Positions 47,077-55,317 of a DNA stretch of 64,000 bases are shown here, piece after piece. This DNA comes from Nitrosomonas ureae (GTDB lineage Bacteria > Pseudomonadota > Gammaproteobacteria > Burkholderiales > Nitrosomonadaceae). Under the pieces are notes generated by a model. The model had not been told where the DNA came from and searched no databases. It saw only the letters and a program-made list of their open reading frames with translations. The stretch's first letter is position 1; every line of letters begins with the position of its first letter. The DNA lies in assembly GCF_001455205.1 (NCBI RefSeq), contig NZ_CP013341.1:2294001-2358000 (forward strand), given 5' to 3'. The translations under genes and the position numbers were made by a program.

Positions 47077-47907
47077 CTACTTGATCAAGCTCAATAATCG
47101 TCGGGTTTCCTTCTCATCCAATTCCAACCATTGCCCGCGCTTGATTCTGGGCGGCAGATTGATCGGGCCGAAGCGCACACGCATGAGGCGGCTTACCGTT
47201 AATCCTATGGCTTCAAACATGCGTCGCACTTCGCGATTTTTACCTTCTTTCAAGATCACGCGATACCAGTGATTTGCGCCTTCTCCGCCTTGATCCGCCA
47301 GATAGGAGAATGCTGCTTCACCGTCTTCTAATGTTATACCGGTGGTTAATTGTTGCATTTGTTCTTCGGTGAGCTCACCCAGTATTCGCACTGCATATTC
47401 CCGCTCCATTTCAAAACGCGGGTGCATCATACGATTGGCCAAAGCACCGTCGTTGGTGAAAATCAACAGGCCACTGGTATTAAAATCCAGGCGGCCGATA
47501 GCAATCCATTTGGAAGATCGCAAATACGGCAGTTTGTCAAAGACGGAAGGGCGGTCTTGCGGATCACTGCGGCTGACAATTTCACCTTCCGGTTTGTGAT
47601 AGAGCAGTACTTTAGGTAACTCTTCTTCCTCATGTATGCGAATTACGCGCCTGCCGATACGAATTATGTCGCCCGGCCCGGCGCGGTCTCCGATCACGGC
47701 GGTTTGGTCATTCAGTTTGACTTGTCCGGAAGCAATCAGTACTTCCATTTCCCGTCTCGAGCCCAAACCTTTTTGCGCTAACAGTTTTTGCAGCTTGAAA
47801 GTGAGTGCTGTCGATACAGCGGAGGAGGCCGCTAATGGTTCTGCTGCATCTTTCTTTCGGGCAGCTGTTTTTTTCTTGGCTGGCCTGATGGGCTTGTTTA
47901 CTTTCAT
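47077..47907 (-). CDS. rluB: 23S rRNA pseudouridine synthase (RluB type)
   Basis: 276 residues: a basic N-terminal extension, an S4 RNA-binding domain (about 37-95, KLQKLLAQKGLGSRREME), and the RsuA/RluB catalytic domain with Asp141 in AIGRLDFNTSGLLIFTNDG. LKEGKNREVRRMFEAIG is the C-terminal family motif. RluB modifies U2605 in 23S rRNA in E. coli. Confidence 0.92.
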   Translation of the reverse strand: MKVNKPIRPAKKKTAARKKDAAEPLAASSAVSTALTFKLQKLLAQKGLGSRREMEVLIASGQVKLNDQTAVIGDRAGPGDIIRIGRRVIRIHEEEELPKVLLYHKPEGEIVSRSDPQDRPSVFDKLPYLRSSKWIAIGRLDFNTSGLLIFTNDGALANRMMHPRFEMEREYAVRILGELTEEQMQQLTTGITLEDGEAAFSYLADQGGEGANHWYRVILKEGKNREVRRMFEAIGLTVSRLMRVRFGPINLPPRIKRGQWLELDEKETRRLLSLIK

Positions 47908-48110
47908 GAGTGTTTGAATCCGGGAAATGTGCTGACTGAAACGGTCATTAAATGAATCGTTAAATAACCGATTTTAAACCATTCAGAGTTCAATCATGAA
48001 CTATCCATTACTATTCTTGTAAAGTTGTTATAGCTCAATGCAATGATTGAGTATTTGTTTGTCAAACGTTTACCACCGAAATTTCCAAAACTCGGGGCAA
48101 GATTTGCTTT

Positions 48111-48500
48111 CTAGAACATCAGATTATTTACTGCTAGTCTCGTGCCATCATTATGCGTAACGATGCCCAGAATCACAATCTCCGCTGTGTTAATAACATC
48201 ATCTCCCCCTGATCTGGCGGTATAGAGCGTCAATGCAGTTTGTGTGGTGGAGAAATTCACAAGGAACAAGGATTCTTCCCCCGGTCGCAATCGTGGTAAA
48301 GTCGAATTCTTCGCCCAATTCAGCAATCAGGTTGGCTAGTCCGGATGTGATGAAATCCGCCAATACAACTTCTAATTTGGCATCGTGCAATAGCGTAGTG
48401 AATGGATTGATGAGGGTTGCACCGGCTGGTGCAGTCTGATCCCTTCAAAAGGCCTGCCTGTGGCAATATCGATTTCCCCCAATTAGCTCACCAAAAGCAT
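48111..48500 (-). pseudogene. C-terminal fragment of a decayed DUF4214/adhesin-like gene
   Basis: Coding-like peptide is seen on the minus strand in shifting frames: GHIDAFGELIGG, EIDIATGRPFEG, APAGATLINPFTTLLHDAKLE then FITSGLANLIAELGEEFDF, and finally SLFLVNFSTTQTALTLY to a stop at 48111. At least two frameshifts are needed. The pattern of an ATG(L/R)PFEG-then-APAGAT(L/V)INPFTTLL run is typical of secreted repeat proteins whose upstream half has DUF4214-like sequence. That upstream half lies at 61538-62213. Confidence 0.65.
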
Positions 48501-48583
48501 CAATATGACCTGGTCAAGTAAGGGGTAGATATACCCAAGGGTGGGGTCGCCAGGAAATAATGTCACAAATTTAAAAAAAAATC

Positions 48584-48587
48584 CTAG
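48584..48587. repeat. CTAG target duplication, left copy
   Basis: CTAG here and at 49442-49445 flank the IS5-type element, the usual duplication for this group. Confidence 0.7.
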
Positions 48588-49441
48588 GGTCTGTTGACAT
48601 TTCACATAGGTAGCCACAGATATCCACATGCCATGGCTACCATACTCTCAAAATTTCTCTTCAGTTTGTCGTATCGTGTCGCTACTGCCCGATACTGCTT
48701 TAGCCGGGCAAAAGCATTTTCCACCAAATGTCGGTATCCATACAAACCCCAATCCATATCTGCGTTGCCCTTCAACGAGTTGCGCTTTCTCGGTATCACA
48801 GCTCGAGCCCCTTTCTTCGTTATCTGTTCTCGTATACATTCGCTGTCATAGCCTTTGTCCGCAACAATCGCTTTCGCGTCAGGCAGTTTGGCAATCAAAT
48901 CAGGTGCTATAGAACAGTCATTGACTTCTCCACCGGTGATTTCAAAATCGGCTGGTAAACCATAACTATCAACCGCCAGGTGAATCTTTGTGGTATTGCC
49001 TGCGCGGCTTTTCCCGATCGCCTGTGGTTCCTTGTCCGCTGCGCCTGCACTATGCTGGTGCGCTTTAACATAGCTGCCATCAATAAATTCCCATTCACAA
49101 TCCGGATCAATAGACAACGCCTTGAAAATCCTTAACCATTTGCTGCTTAATGACCACGCATTGAATCTTTTGTAGATGGAATTCCAGCTTCCAAATGCCT
49201 CAGGCAAGTCTCGCCACGGGCAGCCAACCCGCATTCGATACAGCATACCTTCTACTGTCATGCGCAGATTGCGCTTGTTATATATCGCTTCTTGAAGCAG
49301 AATCTTCTCCAGCTTCGACCAGAACTCATCACTGAGCATCAATCGGGGCATCGCAAACTCGTTTTGTTGGTGCTATGGGAACCCCAATATTACGAGTTTG
49401 TTTCTATCTATTAAATACTTATCTCAAAACGTCAACAGACC
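48588..49441 (-). mobile_element. IS5-family insertion sequence (IS427-like)
   Basis: 854 bases. Ends are GGTCTGTTGAC (48588-48598) and its complement at 49431-49441, with CTAG duplications on both sides. One transposase gene fills it. It lies at the left edge of the accessory island. Confidence 0.88.
48602..49351 (-). CDS. IS5-family transposase
   Basis: 249 residues. The N-terminus (RMRVGCPWRDLPEAFGSWNS) is the DUF4096-type IS5 form. DDE: EFIDGSYVKAH (D), AIVADKGYDSE (D), YRHLVENAFARLKQYRA (E). Intact, in one frame rather than the two common in some IS427-type elements. Confidence 0.93.
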   Translation of the reverse strand: MPRLMLSDEFWSKLEKILLQEAIYNKRNLRMTVEGMLYRMRVGCPWRDLPEAFGSWNSIYKRFNAWSLSSKWLRIFKALSIDPDCEWEFIDGSYVKAHQHSAGAADKEPQAIGKSRAGNTTKIHLAVDSYGLPADFEITGGEVNDCSIAPDLIAKLPDAKAIVADKGYDSECIREQITKKGARAVIPRKRNSLKGNADMDWGLYGYRHLVENAFARLKQYRAVATRYDKLKRNFESMVAMACGYLWLPM

Positions 49442-49445
49442 CTAG
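49442..49445. repeat. CTAG target duplication, right copy
   Basis: Matches 48584-48587. Confidence 0.7.
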
Positions 49446-49619
49446 CAATGTGCAGATCCTCAGAGAAATTAATTGATAAGCCTTTATATCTCGGATGATC
49501 TTATTGATGAGCTAAGAAATCGGATCGAATAGAATAAAACATGCGTTTATCTTGAACAAGGTGTTTAAAAATAAGGTATATCTAGGTTATTAATGAAATG
49601 GCAATGTCCATTATTTGTC

Positions 49620-49643
49620 TATAACCTATCACATTAGGTTATA
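49620..49643 (-). terminator. Hairpin overlapping the HEPN gene stop
   Basis: TATAACCTA (49620-49628) pairs with TAGGTTATA (49635-49643), loop of six. No T-run follows on the minus strand, so termination strength is uncertain. Confidence 0.4.
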
Positions 49644-50289
49644 TACTTATTTTATTTAAATAGGATTTTTGAATTGCAGAATTTAGTATTTGGGTTTTAA
49701 AAATTTCGATTAGCCCTGTTACTTCTTCAAATAATTGGATGAAATCCTTTTCATCTATATCTCTATATTCCCCATGGGAAATTGCATTCCTTAAACCTAA
49801 AAAACTTTCATCGATTAAGTTTTCTTTTAATTCATAATAATCGTAATCAATTCCAACCTTTAATGTTATTTCCTTTAAGATACTAGAATTTAGATTTGAC
49901 TCTGTGTCAATATATTTTTGAGAGTTGATCTTGCATGTTTTTTCGAGCTGTAGAGCGCTTCCATCTACAACACTTAGTGTGGACTTAAAGTTTCTATGAG
50001 GGTATTGTCCTTCAAAAACATCTAATAATGCGCATACATGAAAGTTCTTTTTCAGTTGTTTATATTTTAGTCCTTGAAAATTTATATAATCGCAATATGC
50101 GATTGAGGATTTTTTTACAAAGCCCTCCCAATGAGAATATAAAAGCCCTACACCAGATTTCAAAAGAATTAATTGTGTTTGTTTCCTTGCTGACAAGCTT
50201 AAATTTCGAATATTTGATAGCTCTTTCCTTCTCCAAGCAAATTCCTTTGAAATTACATTCTCTAGCTCATCAATTGACCTTATTTTCAT
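49639..50289 (-). CDS. HEPN (MAE_28990/MAE_18760-like) nuclease-type protein
   Basis: 216 residues, mostly helical. The N-terminal region (LILLKSGVGLLYSHWEGFVKK) and the motif LRNAISHGE with Arg167, Asn168 and His172 (R-x4-H) match the HEPN fold of this family. HEPN proteins of this type are predicted RNases in toxin-antitoxin and defence systems. The start overlaps the DUF262 gene stop by four bases (ATGA). GC content is low compared with neighbours, suggesting transfer. Confidence 0.82.
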   Translation of the reverse strand: MKIRSIDELENVISKEFAWRRKELSNIRNLSLSARKQTQLILLKSGVGLLYSHWEGFVKKSSIAYCDYINFQGLKYKQLKKNFHVCALLDVFEGQYPHRNFKSTLSVVDGSALQLEKTCKINSQKYIDTESNLNSSILKEITLKVGIDYDYYELKENLIDESFLGLRNAISHGEYRDIDEKDFIQLFEEVTGLIEIFKTQILNSAIQKSYLNKISI

Positions 50290-51398
50290 ATTCTTAGTAA
50301 ATCTCTACCCATGGGTAAGATATGAGGCAATCTTGAAGAAGCTCTAGCACCCGAGCCGCTATTTTTTTCAAAATTACTATTTGAAAGTAAACTTTTGGAA
50401 ACTTCACGTATTTTATCTAAATGTATTGTATTATTCTCGTCATAACTATCAATATTGAATCCCAGACCTAATCCTATTACTTCAAAAATCGATAATGAAA
50501 ACGCGCCTGTATATTTTCCATCTTGAAATTTCTTGAAAGCATTTTCACCAAGTGTTAGATCTAGTATTTTGAATGTTTTTAGTAATTTACGTCCTTCGGT
50601 TGGCATATTATAAGAAGTATCTGTTGCTAACTCTTTCATTCTTTTTGTTAGAAATTCTCCTATATCAATTCCGCCTTTTACACGAGCGACATCAACATCT
50701 TTAAGCGCTAAAAATCTTAGTACTAATTCTAAATGGTATTGTTCATCTATTTGTTTTGTTGTTAAAGGAAAAACATTTATAAAATGATCATTATTTGCCA
50801 AATCTGAGAGCCAGCTGTACATTTCCTTGTTGATCATAATTAATAAACAATTCCTTACTTCCTGGTCAGACAATGAACTTCCAAATGTATTTAACCTTTG
50901 AAATAATTCGTACTTTGTATATTCATCACTTTCTTTTTTAATTATCTTTAAATCTATCTTTTCTCTTTTAAACGCTCGCTGAAGTTCTTTAGACAAATGA
51001 TTACTGTCATCGAAATCTTCACTCCAACATTTACCCTCTAAGCTAGGGAGATATTCGGTGCCTGTTAGTCTTAATGGAGATTCTATATCTCCTGCATCAT
51101 TTTTATAAATGCCTAAAAACGAAAATATTGTTGAGAGCCTTTGTAGACCATCTACTACATCCCATACCCCATCCTCTCTTTGAGCAACGAAAAATGAAGG
51201 TAGAGGTATCCCCAGCAATAATGATTCGATCAGACGACTTTTTTGTATTAGATTCCAACGATATATGCGCTGGAATTCAGGATGAATATCCAACTCACCA
51301 TCTAAATAGAGATTAATGATTTCTCCTATTGACATAGGATAAGCATCTGTATGAATTTCCTTGCGTTTTCCTTCTACTTGATGATCTAAATTTGTCAT
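50286..51398 (-). CDS. DUF262 (GmrS/ParB-like) domain protein
   Basis: 370 residues. The N-terminal DUF262 domain has IHPEFQRIYRWN and VVDGLQRLSTIFSF (D83-G-L-Q-R87; DGQQR is usual), which form a ParB/sulfiredoxin-type nucleotide site. The same domain occurs in GmrSD-type restriction systems and phage-defence proteins. No C-terminal DUF1524 HNH nuclease is present, so the HEPN partner probably supplies the nuclease activity (inference). A translationally coupled pair; AT-rich. Confidence 0.82.
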   Translation of the reverse strand: MTNLDHQVEGKRKEIHTDAYPMSIGEIINLYLDGELDIHPEFQRIYRWNLIQKSRLIESLLLGIPLPSFFVAQREDGVWDVVDGLQRLSTIFSFLGIYKNDAGDIESPLRLTGTEYLPSLEGKCWSEDFDDSNHLSKELQRAFKREKIDLKIIKKESDEYTKYELFQRLNTFGSSLSDQEVRNCLLIMINKEMYSWLSDLANNDHFINVFPLTTKQIDEQYHLELVLRFLALKDVDVARVKGGIDIGEFLTKRMKELATDTSYNMPTEGRKLLKTFKILDLTLGENAFKKFQDGKYTGAFSLSIFEVIGLGLGFNIDSYDENNTIHLDKIREVSKSLLSNSNFEKNSGSGARASSRLPHILPMGRDLLRI

Positions 51399-51738
51399 AA
51401 TAAGCTTGATGTATAGTTACTAGATTATAGAAAGCAGACTTGAAAGAAGGTTTTGTTAAAAAATTTTATGGTATTAGGCAGGTTTAATTTATTAGTTTGC
51501 GTGAATATCAAATTTCACTTTCGTGAGTATCTGGTTCTGCCTTTATCATTTTTTACATCTGTCAAAATTTCGCAATGATTGGCAACAATTTCAATTTATT
51601 TTCATTTTATTCTAGGTTCAGGCACTGTATTTCAGGGGGGTAAACAATTGTAATTCAGTTAATTTTTATATAAGAGGTATATTTAAAAAAAAATAAATAT
51701 ATACAATAGGATTGATGAATTGTGATATTTTATAATTA
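51399..51738. other. AT-rich region next to cas1, possible element end
   Basis: 340 bases with no gene, between the DUF262 gene start and the cas1 stop. TCTGTCAAAATTTCGCAATGA at about 51559 weakly resembles the complement of 58823-58845 on the far side of the polymerase gene. It could be a terminal repeat, but the match is only about 16 of 22. Confidence 0.3.
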
Positions 51739-53241
51739 TCAGATCTCCACTTTACCTTCCTTCCTTCCCACCAACTGCCCCGCATACCACCGAATAACCT
51801 TCTTAATCTTAACATCCGGAATCCAGCTTTTCTGAATGACAACTCGTGCAAGCTGCTGCCTAAGATAAACTTTTCCCTCGTCATTTACTTCAAAATCTCG
51901 TTTTCTCCATTTCTGCGTTTGTATCCAACCGATTAATTGCTCATCTACGGTTGGGCGCAACAATTCAATCAAATCCCAAGCCAAACTTGGCCGTCCATCC
52001 AAGTATGCATGCAAGGCACCCGCTGCCGGATCGTAGCCTTCATATACTAATGCACGCTCTAAACGTCCAGCCAGTATTGTGTAGCCATAATTGAGCATTG
52101 CATTAACAGGATGAACGGCCTTGCGCCCTGATCCGGTGAGCGGTGAAGTTCGATTCGAATATTTCCTCCAATGCTCCGGCAAATCTTTATAATGTGCCAA
52201 TTCAAAATTCCATTGATTCCAATACAACTGAGCTGCTCGCCCTTCAGCCAAGCGAAGCATTTCCAAGCTATTCATTCTAGAAATATCATTCTGAATGCGT
52301 CGGTAAAGGAGTGTTACTTCTGGCTTTACTCGTGAAGCTTCGTTTAGTTTTTCGATGACTATGCTGCGAGCGATTAAAAACGAATTAGCAGTATATTGTG
52401 CTCTGCGCTGGAATGGCCGGTGTGGAGAAATGGCAGGGACTAAATTCAAACATAGATCCCCAACCAAATCTATTGTATAAAGAGCTACATTTTGTTGAGC
52501 TAACCATTCAATGGCATCTAATGTGATATAGCCTGCGTAACCAACAATCACAATTGCTTTTATCCCATGCACTCCTCGAGCAAGTGTTTTTGCCTTATCT
52601 TTAACTGTGGATGCGGATGTGCCTGGATTTATTGCAAGCTCATCTCTCTCCACTGTTAAACGAGCACCATGTCCCGCTAAAGTAATTACGGTTTTTTCGT
52701 GTACTTGACTATACCAATCGCCTTCAGCATTTCTTAATGCTTCGCCTATGTTTTCTGTCATATCACTGTTTTTTGAATTTACTGTTTGATTCTTTAATGC
52801 ATGCTTGAATTCTGTAGAAGTATTTGGATTCGAGACCACTTGTAATTGAGTACTCAAATCAAGTCTATTTACTAGCCACAACCGATACAGTTCGTGGAAT
52901 CGGCTGCGACCATATCCTTCGGGATACTGTAAATGATATGACTTCCAGATTTTGCGCAACGAAATGCCATTATCTAACTTAAGCTTTACTTCATCAAAAT
53001 CAGGCAATGCCCGAACTGGCTTCGAGATTATTTTTTCTCGATAGAATAGTAATTGAAGTTCGTCATTGGTTAACTGAGTCGGCCAAATCTGACCCGATGC
53101 TATAAATTTCTTTGAGAGATAACATACCGATACATGCCCGATTCCCAATTGTCGTCCAATAGCTCGGTGAGGCAAATTTTCCTCGAATTTCATCCGAAGT
53201 AATTCTCGAACTTTTTCTATAGGTAAAGATGTATAAGCCAT
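51739..53241 (-). CDS. cas1: Solo Cas1 integrase (casposase-like) with N-terminal HTH
   Basis: 500 residues. The last about 320 are a Cas1 endonuclease/integrase with Glu333 (LAEGRAAQLYWNQWNF), His411 (AAGALHAYLDGRP) and Asp423/Glu426 (LAWDLIELLRP), plus HPVNAMLNYGYTILAGRLERA and RRIQNDISRM. The active site is complete. The first about 60 residues carry an IS21/IS30-type HTH (HRAIGRQLGIGHVSVCYLSKK), so the DNA-binding part is N-terminal, whereas described casposases often have a C-terminal HTH. I chose the ATG at 53241 because GAGGG lies between it and the upstream stop; an ATG nine codons earlier overlaps that gene. Confidence 0.92.
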   Translation of the reverse strand: MAYTSLPIEKVRELLRMKFEENLPHRAIGRQLGIGHVSVCYLSKKFIASGQIWPTQLTNDELQLLFYREKIISKPVRALPDFDEVKLKLDNGISLRKIWKSYHLQYPEGYGRSRFHELYRLWLVNRLDLSTQLQVVSNPNTSTEFKHALKNQTVNSKNSDMTENIGEALRNAEGDWYSQVHEKTVITLAGHGARLTVERDELAINPGTSASTVKDKAKTLARGVHGIKAIVIVGYAGYITLDAIEWLAQQNVALYTIDLVGDLCLNLVPAISPHRPFQRRAQYTANSFLIARSIVIEKLNEASRVKPEVTLLYRRIQNDISRMNSLEMLRLAEGRAAQLYWNQWNFELAHYKDLPEHWRKYSNRTSPLTGSGRKAVHPVNAMLNYGYTILAGRLERALVYEGYDPAAGALHAYLDGRPSLAWDLIELLRPTVDEQLIGWIQTQKWRKRDFEVNDEGKVYLRQQLARVVIQKSWIPDVKIKKVIRWYAGQLVGRKEGKVEI

Positions 53242-53252
53242 ATTTAACCCTC

Positions 53253-53990
53253 TTAAGTTTTGGGCCAAACAATGGGTTGCATGGATAAATTGGACATGCT
53301 CTTCGAGATCAATTGCTGCGTGGCAGAATATGCTAATTTATATAACCTGTCTCCATAGTGATGAATCAAGACATTCCAAGCTAACGTTGATCGTTGTCGA
53401 CGATATAGTGCTTCTTCTGATAAAGAAAACATTCCCGTTAAGTCTGGAAACTCGGTATCAACCAATACATCAAAAACTAGGTGGCTGTTAGCGATCCATC
53501 CTACTTGAGCACTCAGTATAGGTTCAAACTTGTTTATATCGTAGTAGAGCTTTGTCAATTCGTTTTCTTGCGTTTTATTTATAGTTTCTCTTACCTTCTC
53601 GTGAGTTAAAAAATTCATTAACTCTGTAAGTTCAGAATTGTCGCGCATTTTTTCTGCTCTTAGTTTCTCTGTTTCTTGCATCTCACGTGGAATTTCCAAT
53701 AAATATCGACGCAACAATATTTCTCCAACAAACTTATTACGAGCAAAAAGATATCGCCCGGCATTCACCAGATTAATACGTTTATTTTTGCTACTTTCAA
53801 AAATCAAGCGCACGTTTTCTATACAAGCCTCATCCCAAAGCTGTTCAACTCCCAATCCTCGCCCTTTTCCTAGAATGCGAGGTTTTGGCAAAAGATAATT
53901 CCTACGCCAATATTTCAATTGATCCTGGGATACCTTCCTGTCGGACTTATTAAGGGCCTTAAGCAATTCCGAGGTGGTTAATTCACTCAT
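53253..53990 (-). CDS. MerR-like HTH protein upstream of cas1
   Basis: 245 residues. The N-terminal 70 look like a MerR-type winged HTH (KVSQDQLKYWRRNYLLPKPR, GVEQLWDEACIENVRLIF). The remainder is helical and not recognised. Its stop lies 11 bases before the cas1 start, so the two are one operon. It may regulate the element or help target choice (inference). Confidence 0.7.
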   Translation of the reverse strand: MSELTTSELLKALNKSDRKVSQDQLKYWRRNYLLPKPRILGKGRGLGVEQLWDEACIENVRLIFESSKNKRINLVNAGRYLFARNKFVGEILLRRYLLEIPREMQETEKLRAEKMRDNSELTELMNFLTHEKVRETINKTQENELTKLYYDINKFEPILSAQVGWIANSHLVFDVLVDTEFPDLTGMFSLSEEALYRRQRSTLAWNVLIHHYGDRLYKLAYSATQQLISKSMSNLSMQPIVWPKT

Positions 53991-54223
53991 TTTAGAATTT
54001 TACAATCGTGCATAAGCTTAGTCAAACAGATTACTTATGCTTTAATGTAAGTAATTGATTATCAATGCTTGTCACACCCAGAAGTTTAAGTTTACTATTG
54101 TGATTAACATAAAATGTATAAATAATCGGAGGTACAACGTGAGCGCTTTAATATTAATAATAGTTAAAAATACAATCGTGAATATCAATGACCCAATGCC
54201 TCAATTACAAAAGGGGGTTTGCC
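53991..54223. promoter_or_regulatory. Divergent control region of the casposon-like element
   Basis: 233 AT-rich bases between the two divergent gene groups. Promoters for both must lie here, but no pair of boxes stands out. Confidence 0.4.
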
Positions 54224-54901
54224 ATGACTAAAAAAATAGGTCGCCCTCGTAAATTACTATCACAGCTCTCGGCAGGGTATCGTAAACGCCTGAAGGCAGG
54301 AAAAGCAAAAGGATTGTCGCGATCACAATCCTACGGCCATCCACGACAAAAGGAGATTTCTGCGCAAATAATACGCACATCCACGCCCCTATCACCAAAA
54401 TCATCAACTTTGATAAAAAGCTATCGTGTAGCCGAGCGCATGAGGCAGGGAGAATCCCTCACGCATGCTGCAAGAATGGAAAGAATAGGTGTATCTACCC
54501 TTAAACGTTGGATGAATGATTTGGGATTTATCAAATATAGTTCAGATACCAAACGTTATCTTGCGCTTGATACGCTTGCATCTCTAGAAGTTTATGTCAA
54601 ACCGGATGCTATAAAACGTTTAATAGTGGATAAATCCACGGCTTCCCAATTAGCAGGATATTTGAATACTGTGATGAAAGCCATCAAGAACAATGATGGA
54701 AAATTACTTGATAAATACACACGCATAGTAGTTCTCGATGTGCGAGGCCATTCTTACCGCTTGGTAACCGATTTAGATACCTTGATAGTGCTTGAACGGG
54801 AGCGCAAGCGCCGAATTGTTGAAAGTCAGAAAGAAGCAGGACGGCAACATAGAATTTCCGAGCGCGTGGAAATTGGTGGCAATTTGGAGTTTTCTGCATG
54901 A
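54224..54901 (+). CDS. AT-hook/HTH DNA-binding protein of the casposon-like element
   Basis: 225 residues from the ATG at 54224, with AAGGGGG upstream. It starts with an AT-hook-like KKIGRPRK, then LSRSQSYGHPRQKE, a motif seen in small mobile-element DNA-binding proteins. A HTH lies in the middle (GESLTHAARMERIGVSTLKRWM), and the C-terminal about 100 residues are basic and unrecognised. Stop overlaps the next start by four bases (ATGA). Confidence 0.7.
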   Translation: MTKKIGRPRKLLSQLSAGYRKRLKAGKAKGLSRSQSYGHPRQKEISAQIIRTSTPLSPKSSTLIKSYRVAERMRQGESLTHAARMERIGVSTLKRWMNDLGFIKYSSDTKRYLALDTLASLEVYVKPDAIKRLIVDKSTASQLAGYLNTVMKAIKNNDGKLLDKYTRIVVLDVRGHSYRLVTDLDTLIVLERERKRRIVESQKEAGRQHRISERVEIGGNLEFSA

Positions 54902-55317
54902 GTCGCAATAAAGTCAAACTGGGCTGGCCGGAAACAGCGTGTTGTGAAGACTGTGGAGAATACTTTTGGTCTGTATTGCAAAGGATTTCCAAGGATTACT
55001 TTCGATGCCACAACTGTGAAGATATTAGGCATAAGCGAGGAAAATGTGGAGCATGCGAAGGTGATCATTTACCTCTCGAAGGTCATCATGTGGAGAAGCG
55101 TTGCAATAATCCTTATTGGATTGTTGATGTTTGTTTGAATTGCCATGCTGAGCTGACAGAGCGGCAATTGAGGTGGAATACACGAAATGGATCAAGCCGC
55201 GAGCTTGGGTTGAAGGATATGCATGAAATTGGTGAGCGAAGGAGAAAATGGCGTGAACAAAACCAAACTGACTTTAGAACCAAAAGTATTAACACAAATC
55301 TTGAGAGCTTATCCTGA
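54898..55317 (+). CDS. HNH endonuclease of the casposon-like element
   Basis: 139 residues. A zinc-ribbon-like CEDCGEYF and CHNC, then CGACEGDH, precede the HNH core: LEGHHVEKRCNNPYWIVDVCLNCHAELTERQ in two runs (GHHV ... VCLNCHAEL). HNH nucleases are common casposon genes. The 3' end overlaps the polymerase gene by about 65 bases in another frame. Confidence 0.8.
   Translation: MSRNKVKLGWPETACCEDCGEYFWSVLQRISKDYFRCHNCEDIRHKRGKCGACEGDHLPLEGHHVEKRCNNPYWIVDVCLNCHAELTERQLRWNTRNGSSRELGLKDMHEIGERRRKWREQNQTDFRTKSINTNLESLS

Noticed and set aside
51739..53241. Cas1 as part of a CRISPR-Cas adaptation module
   Set aside because: No cas2, no effector genes and no repeat-spacer array anywhere in the window; neighbours are PolB, HNH and HTH genes.
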